Assembly (NCBI GenBank): GCA_023255285.1
Contig: JALRIY010000002.1
Location: 1-35,071, forward strand
DNA from: Algoriphagus sp.
GTDB lineage: Bacteria > Bacteroidota > Bacteroidia > Cytophagales > Cyclobacteriaceae
Length of the DNA stretch: 35,071 nucleotides
Direction of reading: 5' to 3'
Part shown: one piece after another, positions 1 to 7,085 of the stretch
Numbering within the stretch: position 1 is the first letter of the stretch
Layout: every line of letters starts with the position of its first letter
The notes under the pieces: model-generated
Database searches by the model: none
What the model was told of the DNA's origin: nothing
The model's input: the letters and a program-made list of their open reading frames with translations, nothing else
Position numbers and translations under genes: made by a program

Positions 1-1467
1 TTTGACTAGCTCAATTAAATCGGTAAGCTGGGCATCTGGATGGATTGGTAGTAAATCCTTTTCAATGACTTGAGTGATCGAAATGTTATCCAACAACTCT
101 TCATCTTGGGTTTCTGGTAGGTATTTGCCTTGTGCTTTTAGCTGTAAAGTGTAGACGCTGTGTTTCTGAAAATAGGTTTTTGTGATGAAAGAGATGGCTG
201 AGACAAACATGAGTGGAACAAATAGTTCGTAACCCCCAGTGATTTCTGCAATTAAGAATATTGCAGATAGTGGTGAATGCTGGACCCCAGCCATTACTCC
301 ACACATGGCCACTAATACAAAATGTGCGATTGGTAGGTCTAAGTGAATTCCTAGTAAATTTTTGGAATAAGCAAAGACAAAGCCGGTAATACCACCTACA
401 AAAAGGGAAGGCGCAAAAATTCCCCCACTCCCTCCAGCTCCAATAGTGATTGCTGAAGCAATTGGTTTCAATAAAATAATCCCGATTAGGAATAATAGAA
501 GGGTTTTAGTTTCTCCCAAACTAGAGAAAAAGAGACTTTTCTCTAGAACTTCAGTGGCATTTCCATCAATTAATACATTCAATGTTTGGTATCCCTCCCC
601 ATAGATAGGAGGAAACAAAAATACCATAAATCCTAAAAAAGCTCCACCGTAGGTAATCCGCATCCAATGACTTCCTAGAGCTCCCATCAGTCGCTCTGTT
701 GCCACCACCATTTTACTGAAGTAAAGTGATACCAGCCCTGAAATAATACCTAAAAGTAAGTAATAGGGCATATGGGCTGCCTGAAAACTATCCTTTAAAT
801 AGAAGTTGAATAATGAATCTTCCCCAATTAGCAGCATGGAAGTAAGTGAACCAGTCACAGAGGCGATAAGCAACGGAATAAAGCTTGCGGTACTTATTTC
901 CATCAATATTACTTCAATAGCAAATATTACTGCCCCGATAGGGGCTCCAAAAATTGCAGAAATGGCTCCTGCAGCTCCACAACCAATAAGTAAGGTTCTT
1001 TTTTTAGCATTTAAATGCATCAACGCCCCCACGTTCGAACCAATTGCTGACCCTGTCATGACCATAGGAGCCTCTAGCCCTACAGAGCCGCCAAAACCTA
1101 CCGTGAAGGAGGAGGTAAGCACTCGACTAAAGATTTTTACCCGAGGAAGGAGGCTTGATTTTTTGGAAATTGAAAACAGCACATCTGGAATTCCATGGCC
1201 CCCGAAGTCCTTTAATACGTATTTTCCAAGCAAAAAGGCAGTTGTGATGCCAATTAAAGGATAAAGGATGTACATAAAATTGGCATACGAAGGATAAAAA
1301 TCTTCTGTTAAAAAATTTTGAATCGTATGTACCCCTGTTTTCAGAAGGACGGCAGCAATTCCTGAAAATATACCAATACATCCGCTGAGAATCAGGATAA
1401 AAGTCTGATTACTCATGTGCCTCAATCTAAATATGAGGAGGCGGGTGATAAAGTCATTTTTTGCCAA
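1..1467 (-). CDS. ClC-family chloride channel with CBS domain, 3' end cut by window edge
   Basis: Membrane chloride channel or transporter of the ClC family. The reading frame is open from an in-frame stop just upstream of 1500 down to base 1, so the C-terminus lies outside the window. Translation shows the three anion-filter segments in order: GGHGIP, GGSVGLEAP (with the gating Glu), and GGSGGIFAP; ITGGYELF carries the usual filter Tyr. Hydrophobic helices fill the rest, and the visible end (roughly the last 40 residues) reads like the beginning of a CBS domain. The first ATG is at 1416, but the conserved Bacteroidota N-terminal stretch LIFRLRHMSN begins before it, so I place the start at the TTG at 1467. 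The gene follows the M28 peptidase by 45 bp on the same strand and may be cotranscribed. At the position of the internal proton Glu of E. coli ClC (after FAIE) there is Val, as in channel-type members. The family is certain; the start is less so. Confidence 0.9.
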   Translation of the reverse strand, partial: MAKNDFITRLLIFRLRHMSNQTFILILSGCIGIFSGIAAVLLKTGVHTIQNFLTEDFYPSYANFMYILYPLIGITTAFLLGKYVLKDFGGHGIPDVLFSISKKSSLLPRVKIFSRVLTSSFTVGFGGSVGLEAPMVMTGSAIGSNVGALMHLNAKKRTLLIGCGAAGAISAIFGAPIGAVIFAIEVILMEISTASFIPLLIASVTGSLTSMLLIGEDSLFNFYLKDSFQAAHMPYYLLLGIISGLVSLYFSKMVVATERLMGALGSHWMRITYGGAFLGFMVFLFPPIYGEGYQTLNVLIDGNATEVLEKSLFFSSLGETKTLLLFLIGIILLKPIASAITIGAGGSGGIFAPSLFVGGITGFVFAYSKNLLGIHLDLPIAHFVLVAMCGVMAGVQHSPLSAIFLIAEITGGYELFVPLMFVSAISFITKTYFQKHSVYTLQLKAQGKYLPETQDEELLDNISITQVIEKDLLPIHPDAQLTDLIELVK

Positions 1468-1512
1468 GAGCGTAAAGAGTATTAGCCCAACGAAGTTGAG
1501 CTTGTAAGTTTA

Positions 1513-2448
1513 CTATTTTTTGAGGAGTTGATGATCCAATGCAAGCAAAGATTTCAAGATTAACTCCACCGTGGATTTGTAAAATTCAGGATGTATTTTT
1601 TCAAAGGAATCACTCGGTTGGTGGTAGTCTACATGGTCTTCCACTCCAAAATACAAATGCGGAACTTTTTTCTCAAAAAAGGCCCCATGATCTGAAGATC
1701 TGGTCCAATCTTCTGCCCCTGTGCCTGGAATGTCGTGGCCAAAGCGAAGAGTTGAACCTGTTCCTAGTGGAATTTTTTCAAGAATGGACTTAAACTCAGG
1801 ATAATAATGGGTGCCAGATACAAAGACTTCCTTGGCCTCACTCCTTGAGAGCATATCCATATTTACATTCAACACGATTTGTTCCAGGGGATATGGAAAA
1901 TCATTGACCAAGGCTTTTGCCCCTTGAAGACCCATTTCTTCTGCATCCAAGGCGGCAAATAGCATCCCATGTTGAGGTCGATTTTTTGAAAAATAGGCTG
2001 CCAGTTCCAACAAGGCGGCAGTTCCTGAAGCATTGTCATCTGCACCATTGTAAATAGAATCTCCTGATGAATCAGGCCTACCAATCCCTACATGATCGTA
2101 ATGTGCGGTGACCACAATAACTTTTTTTGAGGTAGATCCAGGAATAAAGGCCACAATATTGCGTGCATCGAACACCATTTTTTTGGATCTGCGATCTTCA
2201 AAGGAAAAGGGTTGAATAAAATCAGGATAGAGCGGGGCTACTAGGGGCAAGGAGCTGAGCTCCATTAGAAGGTAATTTTGAGCCATAATACTACCTTTAC
2301 TCAAAGGTTTTCTCCCTTCAAGGGTATCAGAAGACAAGTATTCCAAATGGCGAAGGAGTTTGTTTCCATCAATTTCTTGGGCAAATGAGCCAACATAAGC
2401 GGCAAGAACTAAAATTATTGTGCCTAATTTGCGTTGTAGGGAATGCAT
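1513..2448 (-). CDS. Secreted M28-family zinc aminopeptidase
   Basis: A 311-residue peptidase of the M28 (aminopeptidase Y/S) family, probably acting in the periplasm or outside the cell. Residues 1-23 form a signal peptide ending SFA-Q. The co-catalytic zinc set is complete: His116 (TAHYDH), bridging Asp137 (GADDNASG), catalytic Glu170 and ligand Glu171 (DAEEMG), Asp198 (NMDML) and His276 (YHQPSD). Length is normal for a stand-alone M28 catalytic domain, with no PA insert or C-terminal sorting domain. The substrate cannot be told from sequence. The ATG at 2448 directly precedes the signal peptide. The gene is divergent from the secreted protein starting at 2517, so the 68-bp gap must hold both promoters; I found no TAnnTTTG box there. 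Confidence 0.93.
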   Translation of the reverse strand: MHSLQRKLGTIILVLAAYVGSFAQEIDGNKLLRHLEYLSSDTLEGRKPLSKGSIMAQNYLLMELSSLPLVAPLYPDFIQPFSFEDRRSKKMVFDARNIVAFIPGSTSKKVIVVTAHYDHVGIGRPDSSGDSIYNGADDNASGTAALLELAAYFSKNRPQHGMLFAALDAEEMGLQGAKALVNDFPYPLEQIVLNVNMDMLSRSEAKEVFVSGTHYYPEFKSILEKIPLGTGSTLRFGHDIPGTGAEDWTRSSDHGAFFEKKVPHLYFGVEDHVDYHQPSDSFEKIHPEFYKSTVELILKSLLALDHQLLKK

Positions 2449-2516
2449 GGAATCAATAAAAAGGTGTAATGCTGCTGTAAAAATACAGTGCTTCAGATCA
2501 ATACCTCAGTTATTTT

Positions 2517-3503
2517 ATGAAATATATCTGTAGTCTTCTTTTGTTTGTTGCTTTATCACTCTTCGCGAAAGCCCAGGGAACGCTGCCTGCTACTTTTTTC
2601 CAAGGAAAGTCTGTGGTACTCGTTTCTAATGATCCTAGTGCTATCCCCTCGATGACTTGGCAGTCACTTTCAGATAGTATCCACCCGTATTTGGTAGGAG
2701 CCGGTGGGGATCCCATAGCCTACTATGAGCTGGAACAGGTGGCCTTGTCTGCTGAGCAACAGGGAGTTTATGCCAAAGCTTTTTTGCAGCGTCAGGTTCA
2801 AAACGTAATTCTAATCACCCGTCAAAAAGCACAAACTAGTATCCATGTCGGAAAATTTTCGGAGGACGCAAAACTCATTGCTGAAGAAAACCTTCTTGGG
2901 GTATCAGGGATTGATTGGAAATCCGTAGGCCAGCAATTTGCCACATATGGGGCCATGACCGATACTCAAAATTTATTAGTTTCAGAGGTAGCAGAATTTC
3001 CTGTTCTGCTCACTCAAGGAGCTAACCCAGGAAGTCAAAAGTTTATTTCTCGAAACCCTTTAAACTTAGAAGTTTTTCGGTTGGGCATTCCGCTAGAAGG
3101 AACATTTGCAGGCAATGACCCTATTCAAGCCTACCGCTACCAAACATTTGGTAAATCTGAGGAAAGTTTGTTGGTCGAACAAAGTGCGAAAAAGGAATTT
3201 TTAGAAGGAATTTTTTCGAGTGCCTATCCTCACCAAGTTGCTTGGCTGACTGCAGCAAAAAGTAATGCACAATTGCTTGCCGAGCAGATTCAATTTGTTC
3301 TGGTCAAAGTAGAAGGTCGACAGGCTGACTTGATGAAAAGTATGGGGCTTGAACCACTTACTGGTGAGGAGGGAAATAGAACAGTAGTGAAATACTATAT
3401 CCGATTTTTGGTCCGTGAAGAGCTTTATCTCGGCCCTACCTGGGATGCTCATCCGAATTGGCAAATTGCTTTGAAGCAATTTTTAGCTAACCTTAAAAAC
3501 TAA
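2517..3503 (+). CDS. Secreted protein of unknown function
   Basis: A 328-residue protein I do not recognise. Residues 1-19 are a clear Sec signal peptide (ALSLFAKAQ-G), so it is exported. The mature part looks soluble and mixed alpha/beta, with no lipobox, membrane span, low-complexity tract or catalytic motif that I can name. A hydrophobic strand VQNVILITR near residues 95-103 and a Trp/Pro-rich C-terminal segment (LGPTWDAHPNW) are the most distinctive parts. The ATG at 2517 opens directly into the signal peptide. It is divergent from the M28 peptidase and convergent with yjjX, so it appears to be a single-gene unit. Composition is like its neighbours and gives no sign of transfer. It is probably a lineage-specific conserved protein, but that is inference. 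Confidence 0.85.
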   Translation: MKYICSLLLFVALSLFAKAQGTLPATFFQGKSVVLVSNDPSAIPSMTWQSLSDSIHPYLVGAGGDPIAYYELEQVALSAEQQGVYAKAFLQRQVQNVILITRQKAQTSIHVGKFSEDAKLIAEENLLGVSGIDWKSVGQQFATYGAMTDTQNLLVSEVAEFPVLLTQGANPGSQKFISRNPLNLEVFRLGIPLEGTFAGNDPIQAYRYQTFGKSEESLLVEQSAKKEFLEGIFSSAYPHQVAWLTAAKSNAQLLAEQIQFVLVKVEGRQADLMKSMGLEPLTGEEGNRTVVKYYIRFLVREELYLGPTWDAHPNWQIALKQFLANLKN

Positions 3504-3516
3504 GTTCAGAAATACC

Positions 3517-3560
3517 CAATCTTTCCGAATCCAGATCTTGTGTTGGTTCGGTCAAGATTG
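3517..3560. terminator. Hairpin between convergent genes
   Basis: Arms CAATCTT (3517-3523) and AAGATTG (3554-3560), with an inner CCGAA/TTCGG pairing, give about 12 bp of stem with a small internal bulge. It fills the 59-bp gap between the stops of the secreted protein (3503) and yjjX (3563). There is no good U-tract on either side, so it may be a weak bidirectional terminator or 3'-end stabiliser. Confidence 0.35.
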
Positions 3561-3562
3561 AT

Positions 3563-4132
3563 TTAGTGATTGGGATACAAGGTTTCATTTAGAAAAGGGA
3601 TCAATGCCAATACCATCGCTTGTTGGTAATAGGTTTCTCTAGTAACCAGCCCTTGGGTAAGTAGACCAACTGAACCACCTTTTTGCTTGGAGTTTTGAGC
3701 TTGAAAGATGAGGTCATCTGCATGTCCCAATTCTACACCTTCTTGAATCAGCGCCACTACGGGAGGAGGTAAATAAAAAGTTCCAGTCTTGGATTGGCTA
3801 CATTTGCCTGAATGGTGCATTACATAGATCCAGGCAAAAACATACATCCCTACCGGGTCCTCGTCTACCCCTCCTTCTATGCCTACCCAGAAGTCTGCTT
3901 CTGGTAACAAGTTTTTAGCATGGGTAGCTCGATTTCTGGCACCGAGAAGTGTTTCTGAATCAGAGCGTGGTTGGGCAGGAATGTCAGAATGAGCGTCCAC
4001 CCCTTCTACCTCCCACTCCCCTCCAAAGGCTTTAAAAAATGCCTCTCGGGTACAGCCAACTTTTACTGGGTTTTTGCTGCCCACGACGACTCGTGTGGAA
4101 GTGCTCTGGGGGTCTGCCTTTTTGGTCAACAC
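3563..4132 (-). CDS. yjjX: Inosine/xanthosine triphosphatase, YjjX family
   Basis: A 189-residue house-cleaning nucleotide phosphatase of the YjjX (DUF84) family, which hydrolyses ITP and XTP to the diphosphates and keeps deaminated purines out of nucleic acids. Family signatures are VVGSKNPVK near the N-terminus (nucleotide-binding loop), QPRSDSETLLGARNRA, DFWVGIEGGV (metal/substrate Glu), and GSVGLLTQGLVTR toward the C-terminus. Length is slightly above the E. coli protein because of a short polar N-terminal extension. The frame begins with GTG at 4132, immediately after the stop of yebC (no intervening base); a TTG one codon later is equally possible. The abutting frames point to translational coupling within a yebC-yjjX operon. 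Confidence 0.92.
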   Translation of the reverse strand: MLTKKADPQSTSTRVVVGSKNPVKVGCTREAFFKAFGGEWEVEGVDAHSDIPAQPRSDSETLLGARNRATHAKNLLPEADFWVGIEGGVDEDPVGMYVFAWIYVMHHSGKCSQSKTGTFYLPPPVVALIQEGVELGHADDLIFQAQNSKQKGGSVGLLTQGLVTRETYYQQAMVLALIPFLNETLYPNH

Positions 4133-4840
4133 TTAAGCCATGTTGGTAAATACCTGGTTGACATCGTCATCCTCTTCCAAGCGATCAATAAGTTTATTGA
4201 TGAGTTCTTCCTGCTCTTCAGTCAATTCCGTAAGGGTGGTAGGGAAGCGCTGGAAATCTGCTGAAATAACCTCGATATTGCGGTCTTCCAATGCCTTCTG
4301 CATCAATCCAAAATCTTCGAATTCAGTGTAAGCAAAAATTTCACCCTCGTTTTCTGCAATTTCAGTAAGTCCAAAATCAATCAATTCCAATTCGAGTTCT
4401 TCCAGATCGAACGATGCTTTGGCAAAGCGGAATACCGCTTTTCGCTCAAACATAAAGCTTACCGATCCTGAAGTGCCTAACGAACCACCAGCTTTCGAAA
4501 AATAGGAGCGTACATTAGCCACAGTGCGGTTGGTATTATCAGTGGAGGTTTCTACGATGAAAGGAACGCCAAAGGGACCATATCCCTCGTAAACTACTTC
4601 TTCGTAATCTTTTTCATCCTTATTGGAAGCACGTTTGATGGCACCTTCAATTCGATCCTTCGGCATTTGAGCACCTTTGGCATTTTGAATCACCGTTCGA
4701 AGCTTGGCATTACTGGAAGGATCGGGGCCTCCGGCCTTTACGGCCATCACGATTTCTTTCCCTAATCGTGTAAAAACCTTGGACATTTTGTCCCAACGCT
4801 TGAACTTTCTTTCTTTTCGGAATTCAAATGCTCTTCCCAT
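4133..4840 (-). CDS. yebC: YebC/PmpR (TACO1) family protein
   Basis: A 235-residue member of the YebC/TACO1 family, long annotated as a transcriptional regulator. More recent work on the family points to a ribosome-associated factor that relieves stalling at proline-rich stretches. The hallmark N-terminus MGRAFEFRK, followed by the GPDPSSNAKLR and AKGAQMPKDRIEGAIKRA segments, is present. So are the central YEGYGPFGVPFIVE strand and the NRTVANVR motif, and GTSGSVSFMFERK opens domain 3. The C-terminal tail is strongly acidic (LEEDDDVNQVF). Length matches the family. The ATG at 4840 is set by the invariant N-terminus. A TAnnTTTG-type box lies 22-29 bp upstream, and yjjX follows directly, so this is probably the first gene of a two-gene operon. 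Confidence 0.95.
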   Translation of the reverse strand: MGRAFEFRKERKFKRWDKMSKVFTRLGKEIVMAVKAGGPDPSSNAKLRTVIQNAKGAQMPKDRIEGAIKRASNKDEKDYEEVVYEGYGPFGVPFIVETSTDNTNRTVANVRSYFSKAGGSLGTSGSVSFMFERKAVFRFAKASFDLEELELELIDFGLTEIAENEGEIFAYTEFEDFGLMQKALEDRNIEVISADFQRFPTTLTELTEEQEELINKLIDRLEEDDDVNQVFTNMA

Positions 4841-4861
4841 GGAGTTGCTGTTTATAGATTA

Positions 4862-4869
4862 CAAAAATA
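4862..4869 (-). promoter_or_regulatory. Candidate Bacteroidota -7 box for yebC
   Basis: Read on the minus strand, TATTTTTG matches TAnnTTTG exactly and ends 22 bp before the yebC ATG, which would give a short leader. A TTG at 4895-4897 is 25 bp upstream, slightly farther than the usual -33 spacing. The AT-rich context makes chance matches possible. Confidence 0.4.
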
Positions 4870-5003
4870 GCATTTTCTTTTCTTGGATAAAGTGCAAATT
4901 TTTAAAGTTGAGTGTATTCTAGGAGGAAAAACTACTCAATTTAACTATCCGCAATTTTACTAGTAGCCAAATGAAAATAAGGTTTGAAGTTCATTTTAAT
5001 GAG

Positions 5004-5042
5004 CTATGGTCGATTTTCCATAGGGGTTGGTATTCCTATGGA
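5004..5042 (+). repeat. Alternating inverted repeats in the leader of the Spy-like gene
   Basis: The 314 bp from 4841 to 5154 hold no recognised gene. Within them are CTATGG (5004-5009), TCCATAGG (5017-5024) and CCTATGGA (5035-5042). The middle element can pair with the first (6 bp, 8-nt loop) or with the last (8 bp perfect, 10-nt loop), so the two hairpins exclude each other. This could be an operator with three half-sites or an RNA switch. A 38-codon open frame (4971-5087) spans it and I could not recognise that product. Confidence 0.45.
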
Positions 5043-5154
5043 GCCACTGTCATGCCCGTGGGGAATCAGGTTATTAATTTAAAATGAGATGTAGGGTTGA
5101 ATTAAACCTATTCCCTAAGCTGGAGTCTAATTTTTGAAACAAACCAATTATATC

Positions 5155-5562
5155 ATGAAAAAATGGATTTTAGGAGTAGCCGTATTGATCGGTATGAATT
5201 TCGGACTTGCCGCGCAGCAACACAGGAATTTTTCACATCGGAGTCCGGCTGAGCACCCTCAGCTAATGATTCAACGAATGGCAGAAGAACTCAAGTTGAC
5301 TGATGAACAAAAAAAGCAGGTAGAACAACTCATGCTTGAAAATGCAACTCATCAAGAAGAACTTTTGAAAAAAAGGGAAACAGAGTTGGAGGTTTTGAAG
5401 GAGTTTCGAAAGGGACAAAAACAAAAAATGGACGCAATTCTTACCGAAGAGCAAAAACAAATTTTGGAAAAACGAAAAGCAGTCATGGGTCCTAGAGAAA
5501 AACACACTTCTTCTGGGGACCACCCTAGAGGTAGGGGACCGAGGTCCAGAAGAGCACACTAA
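5155..5562 (+). CDS. Spy/CpxP-like periplasmic protein with LTxxQ motifs
   Basis: A 135-residue exported protein resembling the Spy/CpxP/LTXXQ group of periplasmic chaperone-like or metal-sensing proteins. A signal peptide occupies about residues 1-20 (LGVAVLIGMNFGLAAQ-Q). The mature part is a highly charged helix rich in Glu and Lys, with two LT-EQ signatures, LTDEQKKQVEQL and LTEEQKQILEKR, spaced as in the family. The C-terminal 25 residues are basic and rich in Gly, Arg and His (RGRGPRSRR), which could bind metal or simply be disordered. An in-frame TTG at 5134 would add seven polar residues before the signal peptide, so I prefer the ATG at 5155. It stands alone on the plus strand and ends in a strong terminator. 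Function by family only; a short charged coiled coil of another kind is possible. Confidence 0.8.
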   Translation: MKKWILGVAVLIGMNFGLAAQQHRNFSHRSPAEHPQLMIQRMAEELKLTDEQKKQVEQLMLENATHQEELLKKRETELEVLKEFRKGQKQKMDAILTEEQKQILEKRKAVMGPREKHTSSGDHPRGRGPRSRRAH

Positions 5563-5594
5563 AAAAAGGGCCAGTTTTTTCTGGCCCTTTTTTT
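5561..5594. terminator. Bidirectional intrinsic terminator
   Basis: A perfect 7-bp GC stem GGGCCAG/CTGGCCC (5568-5574, 5581-5587) with a T6 loop is flanked by A7 on the left and T7 on the right, so it works for both strands. It starts at the stop codon of the Spy-like gene and lies 15 bp past the end of gltD, serving the two convergent units. Confidence 0.93.
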
Positions 5595-5608
5595 AATTTA
5601 TCTAAGTT

Positions 5609-7084
5609 TTATAATGATTCTCGTTGTTCTTCAACTTCGTACAAGGAGGCATCTTTTCGAGGAAGGGAGGAGGAGCCCATCAAATACTCGTCAACCATTA
5701 CTGCAGCCTCTCGGCCTTCAGAGATAGCCCATACAACCAAAGATTGACCCCTTCTCATATCTCCAGCAAGAAACACCTTTGGGTTGGTACTAACATAATT
5801 TTTAGATTTTGGGAGTTGATTTTCAAGTAATTCTACTCCAAAATCAGACAACAGGTTTTGTTGTCCTGGACCAACGTAGCCGATTGCAAGAAAGGCTAGA
5901 TCGCATGGAAGTGTGCGTTCGGTTCCCTCAATTACTTCATAAGTCATTCGACCCCCCGTCTCTTTCCATTCAATATCTACAAGTACCATCCCCGTTAGTT
6001 CCCCTTGTTCGTTGCCAACAAATTCTTTTGTCAATACGGCAAATAAACGTTCCGCACCTTCTTCATGCGAACTTGAAGTGCGTAGGGTCATGGGCCATTC
6101 TGGCCAAGGATTTGTGGTAGTACGCTTTATTGGAGGTTTAGGGAGTAATTCCAACTGGGTTACTTGCGAAGCACCATGTCTTCTTGAAGTGCCGATACAA
6201 TCACTTCCAGTATCTCCACCCCCAATCACTAAAACCTTCTTTCCTTTTGCTGAGATGGGGTTTGTTGCTGCTTCTCCACCAATCACCTGGTTTTGCTTTC
6301 CAAGAAAATCCATGGCAAAATGAACCCCTTTTAAGCTGCTTCCTGGAATGTTTAAGGCCCGTGGTTGTTGGGCTCCAATAGTCAAGACTACTGCATCATA
6401 CTCTTTTAAAATCTCTGCTGCTTGGATGTTTATTCCTATTTCTGTTTGAGGGCTAAAACGGACACCTTCTTCTTCCATCAAGGTAATTCTCCGGTCAATT
6501 ACCCATTTTTCCAATTTGAAATCCGGAATACCGTATCGGAGAAGTCCACCGATTTTAGTATTTTTTTCAAATAAAGTTACCTCATGACCTGCTTGATTTA
6601 ATTGATCTGACGTGGCCAAGCCTGCAGGTCCTGAGCCAATTACCGCTATACGTTTTCCCGTACGTTTTTTTGGAGGATTAGGGGTAATGAGACCAAGTTC
6701 ATATGCTTTTTCAGCAATATTTTTTTCAATTAATTCAATGGTAACAGGGTCTTTGTTGATCCCTAAAACGCAACTCGCTTCACAAGGGGCAGGACAAATC
6801 CTACCTGTAAACTCCGGAAAGTTATTGGTGCTCTTCAAGATGCGGATGGCTTGGGCCCAATTGTTCTCAAAAACCGCTTCATTAAATTCAGGAATCACAT
6901 TTCCAAGGGGACAGCCGTGATGGCAAAAGGGAACCCCACAGTCCATGCAACGAGCAGCTTGATTATGCAATTGCTTGTCTGAAAATGGAGTATAGATCTC
7001 CTGGTAGTCTCCTAGGCGTTCTTTAGGGTCCCTGCTCGTTGGAGTTTCTCTGCTGAAGTGTAAGAATCCGTCTTTTGTACCCAT
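5609..7084 (-). CDS. gltD: Glutamate synthase small subunit
   Basis: The 491-residue beta subunit of glutamate synthase, which oxidises NAD(P)H on FAD and passes electrons through iron-sulfur clusters to GltB. The N-terminal iron-sulfur domain shows Cys46, 49, 54 and 58 (CMDCGVPFCHHGC) and Cys97, 101 and 105 (CPAPCEASC). The FAD Rossmann motif GSGPAG is at about 150-155, and the NAD(P)H fold GGGDTGSDC is in the middle. A C-terminal AIGYVGPG/VFLAGDMRRGQSLVVWAI segment closes the FAD site. A TTG at 7093 would overlap gltB by 8 bp; I prefer the ATG at 7084, which sits one base after the gltB stop and gives the usual short N-terminus. It is tightly coupled to gltB and ends at the shared terminator at 5561-5594. 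Confidence 0.96.
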   Translation of the reverse strand: MGTKDGFLHFSRETPTSRDPKERLGDYQEIYTPFSDKQLHNQAARCMDCGVPFCHHGCPLGNVIPEFNEAVFENNWAQAIRILKSTNNFPEFTGRICPAPCEASCVLGINKDPVTIELIEKNIAEKAYELGLITPNPPKKRTGKRIAVIGSGPAGLATSDQLNQAGHEVTLFEKNTKIGGLLRYGIPDFKLEKWVIDRRITLMEEEGVRFSPQTEIGINIQAAEILKEYDAVVLTIGAQQPRALNIPGSSLKGVHFAMDFLGKQNQVIGGEAATNPISAKGKKVLVIGGGDTGSDCIGTSRRHGASQVTQLELLPKPPIKRTTTNPWPEWPMTLRTSSSHEEGAERLFAVLTKEFVGNEQGELTGMVLVDIEWKETGGRMTYEVIEGTERTLPCDLAFLAIGYVGPGQQNLLSDFGVELLENQLPKSKNYVSTNPKVFLAGDMRRGQSLVVWAISEGREAAVMVDEYLMGSSSLPRKDASLYEVEEQRESL

Positions 7085-7085
7085 T

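Noticed and set aside
806..1264. 152-codon plus-strand frame opposite the ClC gene
   Set aside because: It is the antisense shadow of the ClC coding region, whose filter motifs are clear on the minus strand.
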